A stretch of DNA of 64,000 bases from Glandiceps talaboti. Taxonomy: Eukaryota; Hemichordata; Enteropneusta; Spengelidae. The notes under the pieces are model-generated. The model was not told the origin of the DNA. It did not search any database and saw nothing but the letters and a program-made list of their open reading frames with translations. The translations under genes were made by a program, and so were the position numbers. Position 1 is the stretch's first letter; each line of letters starts with the position of its first letter. Shown piece after piece: positions 42,083 through 51,750 of this stretch. The stretch spans positions 14,380,592 to 14,444,591 of the forward strand of contig NC_135554.1 in assembly GCF_964340395.1 (NCBI RefSeq). The letters are read 5' to 3'.

Positions 42083-45000
42083 GTGACAGTCATATATACA
42101 TACACAGTAAAATGATTGATAAGTAAGTTAGACAAGGGGTGATACACATTGAGACAGCCTATTAGAGTGAAGAGTCTACACACAGACAAACTGAGAGCAA
42201 TCGACTTGCAGAGTGTGAGATACAGAACAGTCACATATTGCATGGTTGGGGGAGAGATAAACACACAAACTGCGTGAGTCAGGGACACAGATGTAGAGAC
42301 AGTCCCACTATGAGTCAGGGGAGACTGAGAGGAATGAGAATAGTCATATCACACACTGCATGGTGAGGAGAGACAAACAGACAAACTGAGAGTACGGTAG
42401 TCAGAGACACAGATACAGAGACAGTCCCGCTATGAGTCAGGGAGAGACAAACTGAGTGACAAAAAGAGCGATACATACAGAAACAATACATAGAAATGTT
42501 TATGATATTCATTGGATCAAACATCAATATCATCCCATGCTACATCTCCTTATTGCATTCCTTATCAAGGTCACTCTGTTCACCTTTCAAGGTCACACGA
42601 TATGTTATACAATAATGTAATTGCATTTACATTCTGCACTGTTGTAGTACTGCCTTTCTGGGTGTGATCACAAGATACATGCATTTCTTTATACAAATGC
42701 AATTATTGTACAACCATACAAGGTTTCAGTCACAGTAGTTAATCATCTTTCTGTATTCAACTAATATGTTCTTAAAAAGTGACAAACATAGAAATCATAA
42801 ATTACCAGAATTTCCCAGAACCCGATTAGACCTTAATTTACACACATATGGTAATATTATCCTTGAAACAAACTAAATAATTAAATTCCATCGTGGATGA
42901 AAAACTCTTTCAATCCAATTTGACATAGCACTATTAAGCAAACCATTGAGTATTACTGCAATGCATAGAATGATATGATACCTGCATACAACATCAACAA
43001 ATACAATGGACAAATTTTAAGCCCCAGCTTCAATATCTATCATTCCATAACAAAACTGTTACTTCCATCTATTTTAACCCATCTTTTCCTACCATATAGC
43101 TGGTCACTCAGATTCTTTCTTTTTTAAATCATGCCCCTCAGCTCCTCCCCCACTATGAATATCAAAGTTGATGTTTTTATTGATTATAAGTTACCCCTCC
43201 CTCCCTCCCTCCCTCCCTCCCATACATCTGGTTAGATTCATTTTTTTTTAAATTTTATTCTCTGTCTGTCGATTGATAGACAAGTGTCTGGGCTACCATC
43301 TAAAGTACAATCAATACATACCAATATTTCAGTTGTTTCTAATATTAATTATCATACAGTAAACCACTAAGCCTCTGAACAGCAGCAGACACAACCCCAC
43401 CCCTCCCATATAAGGCTGCATCAGCAAAAAAATTGTGCTCTGATATAATCATCAACGATTCATAAATAAATATATAAACATACATGTATGTATATATATG
43501 TAATTCTAATATTTGGTTGTACATGTACTTGCTAGTCAACAAGACCACTGTCGATTAGTATTATCACAAATAAACCAGTCTATTCCAGCTTTATAATATG
43601 TAGCTAAGAGAGTATGTAAAATATGTTGTTATCGTTGGTGATTTATGAGGTCCTTCACTTTTCCAGTCCGTACTTCAGCAATGGCTACCCTCATAAGTTG
43701 CCTCGTTAAACCAAGACAACATGTATGTTTTGATATCATGCAAATATTGCACATGGGACAATGGCTGTTCTTATAGTGTAATTTCCTCCTTACTGTGAGA
43801 CAACATAACAAGATTTGACATCATGCAAACAAACACTGTACAGAGGGGCAGTGGCTGTTCTCTTATTAACATTCCAAGCACTACTGTCATACAAACACAG
43901 GTGACGTTATCATGTGATCAGAATACTTAACTGACAACCCAAATACAAGTCTTTCCTGAGACAATATGGGTTCAAAAAATGTTGGAGTGTTTTATCTTGA
44001 AATGGAGTAAAATGATTATCTGACCACTTCTCTGTACTCATACAGTTGCAGATCCTTCAAAATAAATATATAGGCTTAAAGGTTCCTTTCAAAGTCAGCA
44101 TCTTTTTTAATTGAGCAAGTTTTTGGGTGTTACAATAAATGTTTTACTTGTCAAAATACCTGGTTGTAAAATACCTAAGATAACTGACCAGGTGTATCAT
44201 GTCAATCAACCTAGATTCCTAACTTTTTGGTACGGTTTCATTGACCTTTGACCTAAACGCCTACTTTGATTGACAGATGATTGACAGTTTGTAGCCTATG
44301 TCACAGTAAAGCAACGCTATATTGATCAATTAACATTAACATGTATTTGTTATCTTGGGCATCACTGAATTTATCAGAGGAAAACTTGTCTCTTTGAGAT
44401 AAAAAGTTTTAACTGACAGTTGTGAGAAGCGTCAAGACAATAAATCCATTCATTATCACAACTATAGTAGATAGGTAGTAAATGTTTGTCCCAAAAAAAG
44501 GTGAACTTTGCAACTCTTACATCATTCTATTATTAAAGGTAACTTAATGCTGTCAGTAAAGTTTTCTATGGGCAAAGATCATAGGTGAAATAATGAACCA
44601 ATGAGATGTCACTCTGTGAAAAGACAACCCTGACACACAATTGTACAAAACAATACATTCTGAATAATTCATCAAAGATTTAACTGAATGTAGGCCAGGG
44701 TACATGGTTATCATTATATGGGACAAAATAAGGGTTGGAGAGGGATGTGGATCAGGTGATCAAGACAAAGACAAAGATGATGCTAAATGATGAAGATAAA
44801 GGGCAATGATTATATGATACAAATTATGATGACGGCGACAACGATGATGCTGCTGATGGTGGTGGTGGTGGTGATGACGATGACAATGATGGTTATGATG
44901 ATGGTGAGGATGACGATGGTGATGATGATGATGACAATGGTGGACAGTGGTTATGGTGTCATGCTGGTGGTATGGTGGTGCTGTTGCTGATGATGACAAT

Positions 45001-48000
45001 GATGGTTATGATGGTGGTGGTGGTGGTGGTGGTGGTGGTGGTGGTTATCATCATCATTCAAGTCAAATTCATTATACAAGTGGTGATGGGACATTGGTGA
45101 AATTGTAGCACAGTATGTTTGAAAGTTATCCAATATCACAGAATATGACCATACAGACAAATAACCATTCAAGTTTTAAATTCTTTCATCGTCATTGTTG
45201 GTTGACATTCAAATTCAAACTTCCATTTCTATCATAATTTGTGAGATAATCATGTACAACAAATAAATAACATATTAAAGTTATAAGTTATTGGTGTACT
45301 TCATCAAGTATTCAACAACACAATGTAACTATCTGATGAAATGGGTCTCAAAGACCTGAATGTACTATGATCTGAGTACAGTATGCAAGATAAGCACATA
45401 GTTTGTGACCAATGATTTATGGAACACTACATACACTTTGTTTTTGTCACTTCTATCAACATTTACCACAGATTTTACCATTAATTTACATGTCAATATC
45501 AATATTGTATCTATACTGATCTGGATTTGATTAATTAACCCTTTAGTGACTTGGTCTCTGGTATTCCCAAAATTTTTTTTTGCAAGCATATACATTTCTA
45601 TTTCCATTTCTTTAATCCCTTAATATATTACTATTAAGTTTCTCATTGAAGACAGATCTTTACAAAGAGACACAAATGAAGCTTATAAAGTAATATCTTA
45701 CAATTGGTACTTTTCAAGTTTACTTAACTGTCATAAACCACAGCTTCTTCTTTTACGGCACCATCTAAGATGTCTTGATATTTCGCAGTGTCATGGAACA
45801 AATATCAGCTCTGGTTTACAAGAATGGTTTACTTGAAGTTAACCACTTTCTATATACAATGGACTTCCATACATAATATGGTTCCAAGTAAAAGTGATAT
45901 CAATTTAATATAACATGCATATCTATTATTTTATTTTCAGCCAGATGCAATCAATAAATACATTGTAAATTTGGCAAAATTATTTACCAAAGGTGTTCGG
46001 ATCGTTTGTAGGTTACTTCTGTACAATTTGGAAATTGGTTCAAGTGTAGAAAGGAAAGTGAAAGCTGTTTGTACTGTTTGCTGCCCACTGAGATAAGTAA
46101 ATAGGTTAAATTACCTCCCACTTATGTATCATAACCATTCCCCTCTCCATATCACCGTTTTTTTGACAACCATATTCCAACCCCCACCCTCCTCCCTGAC
46201 ATTCCAAAGTGTTCTCTCCCCCCACCAACATCCCTTTCTCCAGAGTACATCTCCAGCTTACTATTTCCTTTCACCATTCTCCTCTGAGCTAACTGAAAAG
46301 TTGCCCTCCACGTGGCGAGAGGTTGTTCACCTCCAACAGAAAATACAGTAAAATTGTTTTCTCTGCACACCATAGAACAAATAGTTTTTGTCCCCTTCCA
46401 CTGACCAGTGGAAAAATTGAACCGCATTTCCTTCAAACAGGCTGTACCTGCATAGTTTATCATCTCACTTTTGTTTTACTGAATAAACAAACTTTCACAA
46501 CTGTCACTTTCCTAGGTTCTCCTGACACAAAAGTCTTTTCGGAGACAGTCATCTTAATCCTAGGCATTCACACTTGTTGGTCAGTGATCTCAAAGTCAGC
46601 TGGTTACATTTTCGCTGTCATGTCCCTGACACTACAGGATATGACTCATTGGTTACACTGTAACCAGCATCATTATTATTCATTTGGTGTGTTAATTGAC
46701 TGCCTGTAAATGTCCTGTCACCCATTAATCCACATCTATTCATATCCTACATATTCTCAACACAAATCACGTCTTTCTGTGTCTCAGTAAATCTCCCTAA
46801 AATTACCAAGAGACTCAAAATCAAATATTACACCTTCCAAATTCATCTTTTCCATGCATTCCCAAGTTGCAACTAACTCCAATAATGGTTGTTTAAAATA
46901 TAGGACTTTCACTTTTCACATACTCACAAATGATGATATTTAAATTAATCCACATAACAATTCACTAGACTATCTGTACATATTTTGGTTTCAAATCTGG
47001 TGACTCTCTGAATTTCTATCAGTTGTAAATGAAACATGATTAAAAGGATCCATACAATTTACAACAAATATGTTATCCACACTCGACCCTCCCCTTTTTC
47101 CCATCATCAGTTCACAATTCACTACCATTAGTGAATAAATAACATCATTTACTGTATAATTATTAAATATACAAAGTTTACACTAAATATTACATTTCAG
47201 GTATCATATTCAGTTGTCATATTCCTTATGTTGTATTTGTTTACTTCTTTCTACTATACCTTTAATAGTATTATACATTAATTCACTATGTTTCAATGAT
47301 ATTGTAGCAGCCACTGTTGTCACCCCTCCCCCATATGTTTAATTAATGAAAAAAGAACTAGGCATGATAGGTCTTGTCATTTATAACCTACCGAGCTGTA
47401 TCATCTAAATTTCAGGAATAATATTTTTGGCTATGTTTACTCATTTCCTAGTGTAATTGAGTAACATCCATGTTTTTCTTTGCTATCATGGTTCAAATTT
47501 TATTTTCTCATAATGTTACCCTTTTTGATTCCTGGCTTGAATATAGCACATCATGTTCTGATATATAGATTTCATGACAACATAGCATTTTGGTGAGACA
47601 TCACTATTAGACAGTGGAACGTTCTATGCAAAATACTGATAGAGAAACAAAAGACCATCTACCCAAGTCACACATTGTTTACAGTTGGGGTACATGGCAA
47701 GGCATATAAACGTTTCGCATGACAACACACTACATGTGTACTGCTCAGGCCAAATTTTTCAGATTAGTTCACACCACATACAGCCATCCCCTAGATCAGG
47801 CCAATGCACTCTACAAAAAGCTGGATGAAATGCGATCAGGGAAAACACTATCACATTTCAATATGTTACAAGAAAACATACCATAGTGTAACAACTAGGC
47901 AGTATGTTCCTTTGTATTCATAAAACGTATTGTAACATTCACTGCATCTTACATCAAGATGATTCAAATGTATGCGTCCTACTTTTTGCACTGGTATAAC

Positions 48001-50662
48001 TCACACTTCAAAACTGCTGACAAGTCAAATATTCCCAGTTACAATAATTATCAATAACAAATATTATACATCACACGAAAACAGTGTAAGAAAAATGACA
48101 CCATGAATGGACTGGTCTGGGGATGTGAATTCACTAACAACGCAAACTACTGTGGATATATTCTGACTGAACATCACACTCCATTGTACTGATATTGTGA
48201 TTCTTACATGTAAAACTGACTACAGTACACACTAAAATAAAGAAACCAACTATACAACTAAGCTACAAATACAGCAATATGATATAAAACCATTACATAA
48301 TATTTTTTTTACATTAATGTGAACTTCTTCTATTGTAAGGTGCATGCAAATGTAGGTGACATGATTTTGTATCAAGGCCAACATGTATTGTATTATTGAG
48401 TGATGTTGGGGGAAGCCCTGTCAGTCTTGGCACCAGTCCTGATTTTGATGGCAGAATTGTTTCCTCTGTATAATTCTTTTTGGAAAGTTGCCTACTTCTA
48501 TTTACAAGCTGCTTCTTGAACACATACAGGATTTCCCATTGTTGAAGGCACTGGTTGACCCAGTAACCTTAAATGGGGACACAGTGACCAGGGTTCCCAA
48601 CTAAAATTTAAAATTTGTCTATTATGAAGTTACTAGATGCATGGCAAATTGAATTTCTTACTGACATTTTAGATCAACTGAACAGGTATACATCTTGCCC
48701 TAAACATGCACTGACAGATTTTCTTGAGTTAACACTGGTTTGTTGTATGTTTTTAACAATTCACACTTCTTAACTTGGACAAATTCTGAATCTTTTCAGT
48801 GCCTGTATTGGGTGTTATGAAACTGTTGACTGTCTTTTAACCACCTGTCTACACAACTTACTGTATAATGTAGCCTTGAAACAGCACCATTCACACGTCA
48901 TCATCATTATTGTCTTGCTGCTGTCTCTTATTGTTTGAAATATTGATTCAAAGCTAGACTGGCCTTGGATATCACAGTACATTACAATGGCTATTGTTTT
49001 GTCAGATATTACATGGACAGACATGTTCCTCTTCTAAGACTGTTGTATTCCTTGTTATAGGACATGACTGAAGCCATTTTAAATCTACATGCCTTTAGAA
49101 AAGGGTGACCAACTTTTTGTTATTAAATCACCAACAAAATGGTCTTAGCAACAGCTGACTTATGTTTACTCATATGTGTACATTTGTTCAACTTCCTTGT
49201 AAGTTAAAAATAGTGATTGACTCAATCCAATACTTGCTATGTAATAGGTCAAATCAAAGGGCGTTCGCAACTGGACATTTCTAGAATTTGAAACCAATAT
49301 CCCAAACATACCCACACTGTCAAACTAACAAATCTCTCTTTTTTTTCTGGGAATCATTATTATTTGAACAGGAAATACAAGACTAAATTTCTATTTATCT
49401 TACACATGGTCGGTACCACTTGTGTATCACCCTAGATATTATGTCTAAAGTAAATTGAACAATTCTGCCTAAAATGTACCTGTGCTAGGTCTCAATCCGG
49501 GGTTTCACAAAATAAGAAGACAAACAGCGGGACAATGGGTCGAAGGCAAGGTATGCAGGTAGGACATGTACGTACATGTAAAGCGCCAGCGCCAATAAAT
49601 TGTTACAGTTGCACTGAGCTTACACTACGAACTTTACTAACTTTAAAAAAGATATAACAATAGGATTTAAATGGATGCCGGTAACTTACCTGATCCAGGA
49701 GCCTGTATGATAAAATTGGCGAGGAAAAGATCTAATTCTCTGACAGACACACTAATATGATGGGGTTGAACACACAACGCTGCGTTGGAACATGTGTGAG
49801 ATTTTACCAGTCTCTCTCCGTCTGTACTCTCTAACGGTATTGCCTTGAATAACACAACCATAACTAAGTCTAACCGCCATACTTTATCAGCCTGTCGAAG
49901 GCAGTCTATGCGTCTTATTTTACCCTTCTGATCTGGATTGCTGAGTACACACATGGGGGGTTTCTTTCCAGTAATACTCAAAACAAAGTCCTCTCGACAC
50001 TCGGGTCGTATGTCCTTGCGGAGCTTTGCAAGTAAACGTGACGCCCATTTTTGCTTCACCTCTGGTTTCTCGTTCAACAACTCTTCTTTAGCCTGACGTT
50101 CTTCCTCTGGGGACATACGCTTTTCGTGCTTTTTCAAATATTTTCTTTTCCTCGCTTGAAGGTTGAACCATGTGTACGAAAATGATTTGACTTGGGGAAG
50201 AAGTGCTTCGATGAAAGGGTGGAATTCATCCTACAAATCAAAATATGACGAACAAATCTTAATGAGCATATTACAAAATGTGCACAATTACCTTGCCAAC
50301 GAACAGTTAAAAGTATAATACCGAGTATTTCCCTAAAACTGAAATATCCATATAACTCGTTATAAAATAGATTTGCCAGAAAAAAAATAGCCGGCTCGCT
50401 AATGATAAGAATTAATCACCGGTCGTACCGGTGAATCGGCTTGTGTCGAATGACCTTCTTTGAACCTCAAGTTTGAAAACATTATCACACGAAAAATGGG
50501 CAAATAGCCCAAATAAAATCATTCTGTCACACACTGATAAACAATAAAAGACTATATACCGAAAACTTCACAATATTAGGAATACAACGATCATACTCAA
50601 ATATTTTGGACGATTGCAGACGAAAATATTGCAATGCCATACAACGTACTCACCATCGCCAT
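28019..50662 (-). CDS. NFI: Nuclear factor I (NFI/CTF) transcription factor, complete
   Basis: Thirteen coding exons (minus strand, in order): 50654-50662, 49690-50230, 36858-36923, 33691-33771, 33043-33342, 32169-32351, 31845-31984, 31101-31220, 30603-30810, 30110-30291, 29460-29634, 29020-29064, 28019-28107. Phases agree at every junction; the total is 2,139 bases, or 712 residues plus stop. Residues 4-183 are the NFI DNA-binding domain, nearly identical to vertebrate NFIA/B/C/X ([67 protein letters not shown]). The family binds TTGGC(N5)GCCAA as dimers in the nucleus. The C-terminal half is a Ser/Thr/Pro-rich activation-type region with [14 protein letters not shown]. It is longer than typical vertebrate forms (about 400-570 residues). 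Confidence 0.95.
28600..29000. repeat. Degenerate gctgtg/gcagtg short repeat
   Basis: Variants of tgtgctgtgttatgct and tgcagtgctgtg fill the intron between NFI exons 12 and 13, with no stable period. Confidence 0.6.
29020..29064 (-). CDS. NFI: NFI exon 12, micro-exon
   Basis: 45 bp encoding [14 protein letters not shown] with split codons at both ends. Acceptor tgttatttatag, donor gtaaga, phase 1 on both sides. It fits between exon 11 and the terminal exon without changing the frame. Confidence 0.7.
29460..29634 (-). CDS. NFI: NFI exon 11
   Basis: Encodes [40 protein letters not shown] and [11 protein letters not shown]. Thr-Pro repeats surround an RWTTP motif. Phase 0 in, phase 1 out; the donor is gtgagt. 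Confidence 0.85.
30110..30291 (-). CDS. NFI: NFI exon 10
   Basis: Encodes a Ser/Thr-rich stretch ([37 protein letters not shown]) ending HSQQQ. Phase 1 in, phase 0 out. The run of Ser/Thr with SP/TP pairs suggests an unstructured, phosphorylatable activation segment. Confidence 0.88.
30603..30810 (-). CDS. NFI: NFI exon 9, polyproline
   Basis: Encodes [20 protein letters not shown], then [20 protein letters not shown]. It aligns with the vertebrate [20 protein letters not shown] segment of the activation region. Phase 0 in, phase 1 out. Confidence 0.95.
31101..31220 (-). CDS. NFI: NFI exon 8
   Basis: 120 bp, 40 codons ([20 protein letters not shown], then [20 protein letters not shown]). 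Acceptor atttccacag, donor gtaagc, phase 0 on both sides. No clear vertebrate counterpart; it is accepted because of its splice sites, open frame and fit between exons 7 and 9. Confidence 0.75.
31400..31690. repeat. About 60-bp tandem repeat in NFI intron
   Basis: About five imperfect copies of gtcatcagttctgtagtgct followed by acatcatgataatgtg and cctat, in the intron between exons 7 and 8. Confidence 0.8.
31845..31984 (-). CDS. NFI: NFI exon 7
   Basis: 140 bp encoding [18 protein letters not shown], then [17 protein letters not shown]. The last part is the conserved LKEFVQLVCPDAGQQAG segment of vertebrate NFI. Phase 1 in, phase 0 out. Confidence 0.95.
32169..32351 (-). CDS. NFI: NFI exon 6
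   Basis: 183 bp encoding [20 protein letters not shown], then His/Thr-rich sequence ([15 protein letters not shown]) and [14 protein letters not shown] resembles a sumoylation site (hydrophobic-K-x-E). Phase 1 on both sides. Confidence 0.9.
33043..33342 (-). CDS. NFI: NFI exon 5
   Basis: 300 bp. Begins TPIMESNG (vertebrate TPIAAGTG) and contains [48 protein letters not shown]. This matches the vertebrate RSLPSTSSTSSTKRLKS...GRSPGSGSQSSGW region. Phase 1 on both sides. Confidence 0.95.
33691..33771 (-). CDS. NFI: NFI exon 4
   Basis: 81 bp encoding [20 protein letters not shown], then LMRITK. It aligns with the vertebrate [20 protein letters not shown] segment. Acceptor gtttgacag, donor gtaagt, phase 1 on both sides. 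Confidence 0.93.
34103..34171. other. Perfect-stem hairpin in NFI intron
   Basis: Arms 34112-34133 and 34141-34162 are exact reverse complements (22 of 22; left arm begins gcaaacaccaaatctcaa), around a 7-nt loop (34134-34140). A 2x2 mismatch and a further 8 paired bases (tctgttta/taaacaga) extend the stem. About 69 nt long, the size of a short microRNA precursor, but so perfect a match also fits a young foldback or inverted duplication. Confidence 0.75.
34400..34770. repeat. 39-bp minisatellite
   Basis: About nine copies of gtggttctatgcttgataac followed by atgtatcagaattagtcat. The period is a multiple of three, which is why an open frame runs through it. Intronic. Confidence 0.95.
36858..36923 (-). 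CDS. NFI: NFI exon 3
   Basis: 66 bp encoding [20 protein letters not shown], then MS. It occupies the place of the variable segment just after the vertebrate DNA-binding domain. Acceptor ttttttgtag, donor gtaaat, phase 1 on both sides, so skipping it keeps the frame. Confidence 0.8.
37760..38070. repeat. Degenerate about 65-bp repeat with attggcc phrases
   Basis: Five diverged copies of a unit with gtgatgtatg and ttgattggcc/attggtcaatc. One copy contains the full palindromic NFI consensus (37968-37982). Confidence 0.65.
37968..37982. promoter_or_regulatory. Consensus NFI binding site within NFI intron 2
   Basis: TTGGC-TGCTT-GCCAA matches the full NFI palindrome at all ten specified positions. 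Chance expectation for any such site in a window this size is well below one. Autoregulation is an inference only. Confidence 0.5.
39800..40235. repeat. CA / CACT / CTCC compound microsatellite
   Basis: A CA run of about 30 units (39902-39960) sits among ACTC tetranucleotides and repeated ctctagctggccctcactca phrases. A 184-codon open frame across it is a low-complexity artefact. Confidence 0.95.
41530..42000. repeat. 28-30-bp degenerate repeat
   Basis: About 14 imperfect copies of agggtaataaactacatatt followed by gaccaa, in NFI intron 2. Confidence 0.8.
42007..42080. repeat. CA dinucleotide repeat
   Basis: Interrupted AC repeat ending in a run of about 15 perfect units. Confidence 0.95.
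44770..45055. repeat. GAT/GGT imperfect trinucleotide region
   Basis: Mixed GAT, GGT and GAC units ending in a clean GGT run (about 45010-45045). His-rich and Met-rich frames here are not genes. Confidence 0.85.
49690..50230 (-). CDS. NFI: NFI exon 2, DNA-binding domain
   Basis: 541 bp, the same architecture as the large second exon of vertebrate NFI genes (about 532 bp). It encodes [20 protein letters not shown], the basic [12 protein letters not shown] stretch (a likely nuclear localisation signal) and the Cys residues of MCVLSN, IDCLRQ, HTCSN and LCVQPHH that are conserved across the family. Ends [12 protein letters not shown]...APGS in phase 1. The acceptor is gatttgtag and the donor is gtaagt. 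Confidence 0.98.
50231..50653 (-). other. NFI intron 1
   Basis: A short first intron. It contains a small perfect inverted repeat CACCGGT-cgt-ACCGGTG near 50418-50434 (allowing one shared base in the centre). Nothing else stands out. Confidence 0.5.
50654..50662 (-). CDS. NFI: NFI exon 1 (start codon)
   Basis: Reads Met-Ala-Met followed by a gtgagt donor in phase 0, which joins directly to the exon that begins [11 protein letters not shown]. An in-frame stop lies upstream with no earlier ATG between. Vertebrate NFI genes also use very short first coding exons. A different promoter with another first exon remains possible. Confidence 0.55.
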
Positions 50663-51750
50663 ATTATGATGACTGCAACTATTTTTAGATGCAATGTTTC
50701 AACGCATATTGTGCGGTCGGATAGTCTTGGTGCGACGACGTTTCAAAGTTCAGACCCTACACGTTGGCCTGGTCACCCTGGCTTGCGATCAATTAGGCAG
50801 TTTTCCGAAAAATCGCGCCCAAATAGTGGAGTATTTGACTCTTCTTCGATGGCGTAGTAAGAATAATGTTGTGTGTGTTGCAATCTTTTGTTTTCCCCTT
50901 GTTGTTGATTCCCGTGACCTGATTTACATATCAATCGTTTCGGTAGCCAATCAGAATACAGACTTGGTGAGCCATTCCGTTATTATAATAATTGATTGAC
51001 AGCCCACAGCTGCGAAACTACATATAGAAGAATTGATGCTTTGATCACATTGTTTACGTTGGATCACCGTTAATTACTTTAGGTCCTTCTCACTAAACTT
51101 TTATTCTCGGAGACATTTGGAGACAAGTTAGCACCTCTTTGCTTACCATACACATACTTTATGTGGAAAGGTAGCACTTTACACCAAAAGGAAGGTTATA
51201 AGCTAGAAGAGCTGAAAATTCTTCCCAACCACAGAGCTCGACACCTAGCCGGTTGCAGCAAGTCATCACACAAAGTGCGTCTACATTTGTTCCTTCTCTT
51301 GACGCAATGGTTTCACTGAGAAAGAACAATGTAATTTCAATTGTTAAACACCTTCTCTAAACTTTCATACGTAAAAAATAAATTAGATGGTGTTATTATA
51401 TTCCCGCTTTGTGAATTTCTGTTCATACACGTGCAGTTCCCGCGCGAAAGACGCGAGTGTGAAGACATGTTTTTGGCATCGAGCCAACTAAGGCGTGTTT
51501 TAGCAACACGCCCACTTTTCAGAGTTTCTGTCATTTACCAACGGCGAAAATAAACTTCTCGTAACTGAATCTACGTTCAGTGGTCATTGACTCATCTGAA
51601 TGCGTAGATTCTGCGCAAAATCTCAAAATTTAATCGATGATAAGGAATCTATTTTTCCGACTCGGCACAAGTGCGCAACGGTGGCAATTTTTTTTGTAAA
51701 CAGGAAGCTGTGGTTTGGAAAAGCGCCCGGTATTATATTTAAATTTTAGG
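50663..51750 (-). promoter_or_regulatory. Putative NFI promoter / 5' region
   Basis: Upstream of the inferred start codon the sequence is richer in CpG than its surroundings (for example near 50705-50770 and 51430-51510). A CCAAT box reads as ATTGGCT on the minus strand near 50946-50953. No TATA box was identified with confidence. A promoter role is inferred from position and composition only. Confidence 0.4.

Larger units (their letters stand above)
36924..49689 (-). other. NFI intron 2 (12.8 kb)
   Basis: A long intron directly after the DNA-binding exon. It holds CA repeats (37534-37566, 39902-39960, 42007-42080), a CACT/CTCC region (39800-40235), a GTTT run (38638-38720), a degenerate attggcc repeat (37760-38070), a 28-30-bp repeat (41530-42000), CCCT (43196-43220) and GAT/GGT-rich DNA (44770-45055). 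No host exon was found on either strand. Many short open frames here follow the repeats. Confidence 0.6.

Noticed and set aside
46124-46709. Moderate open frames on both strands in NFI intron 2
   Set aside because: Pyrimidine-rich sequence without domain similarity or splice support.
50606-50999. Two overlapping plus-strand open frames opposite the NFI start
   Set aside because: No recognisable similarity. They lie in CpG-richer promoter-like DNA where stops are rarer.
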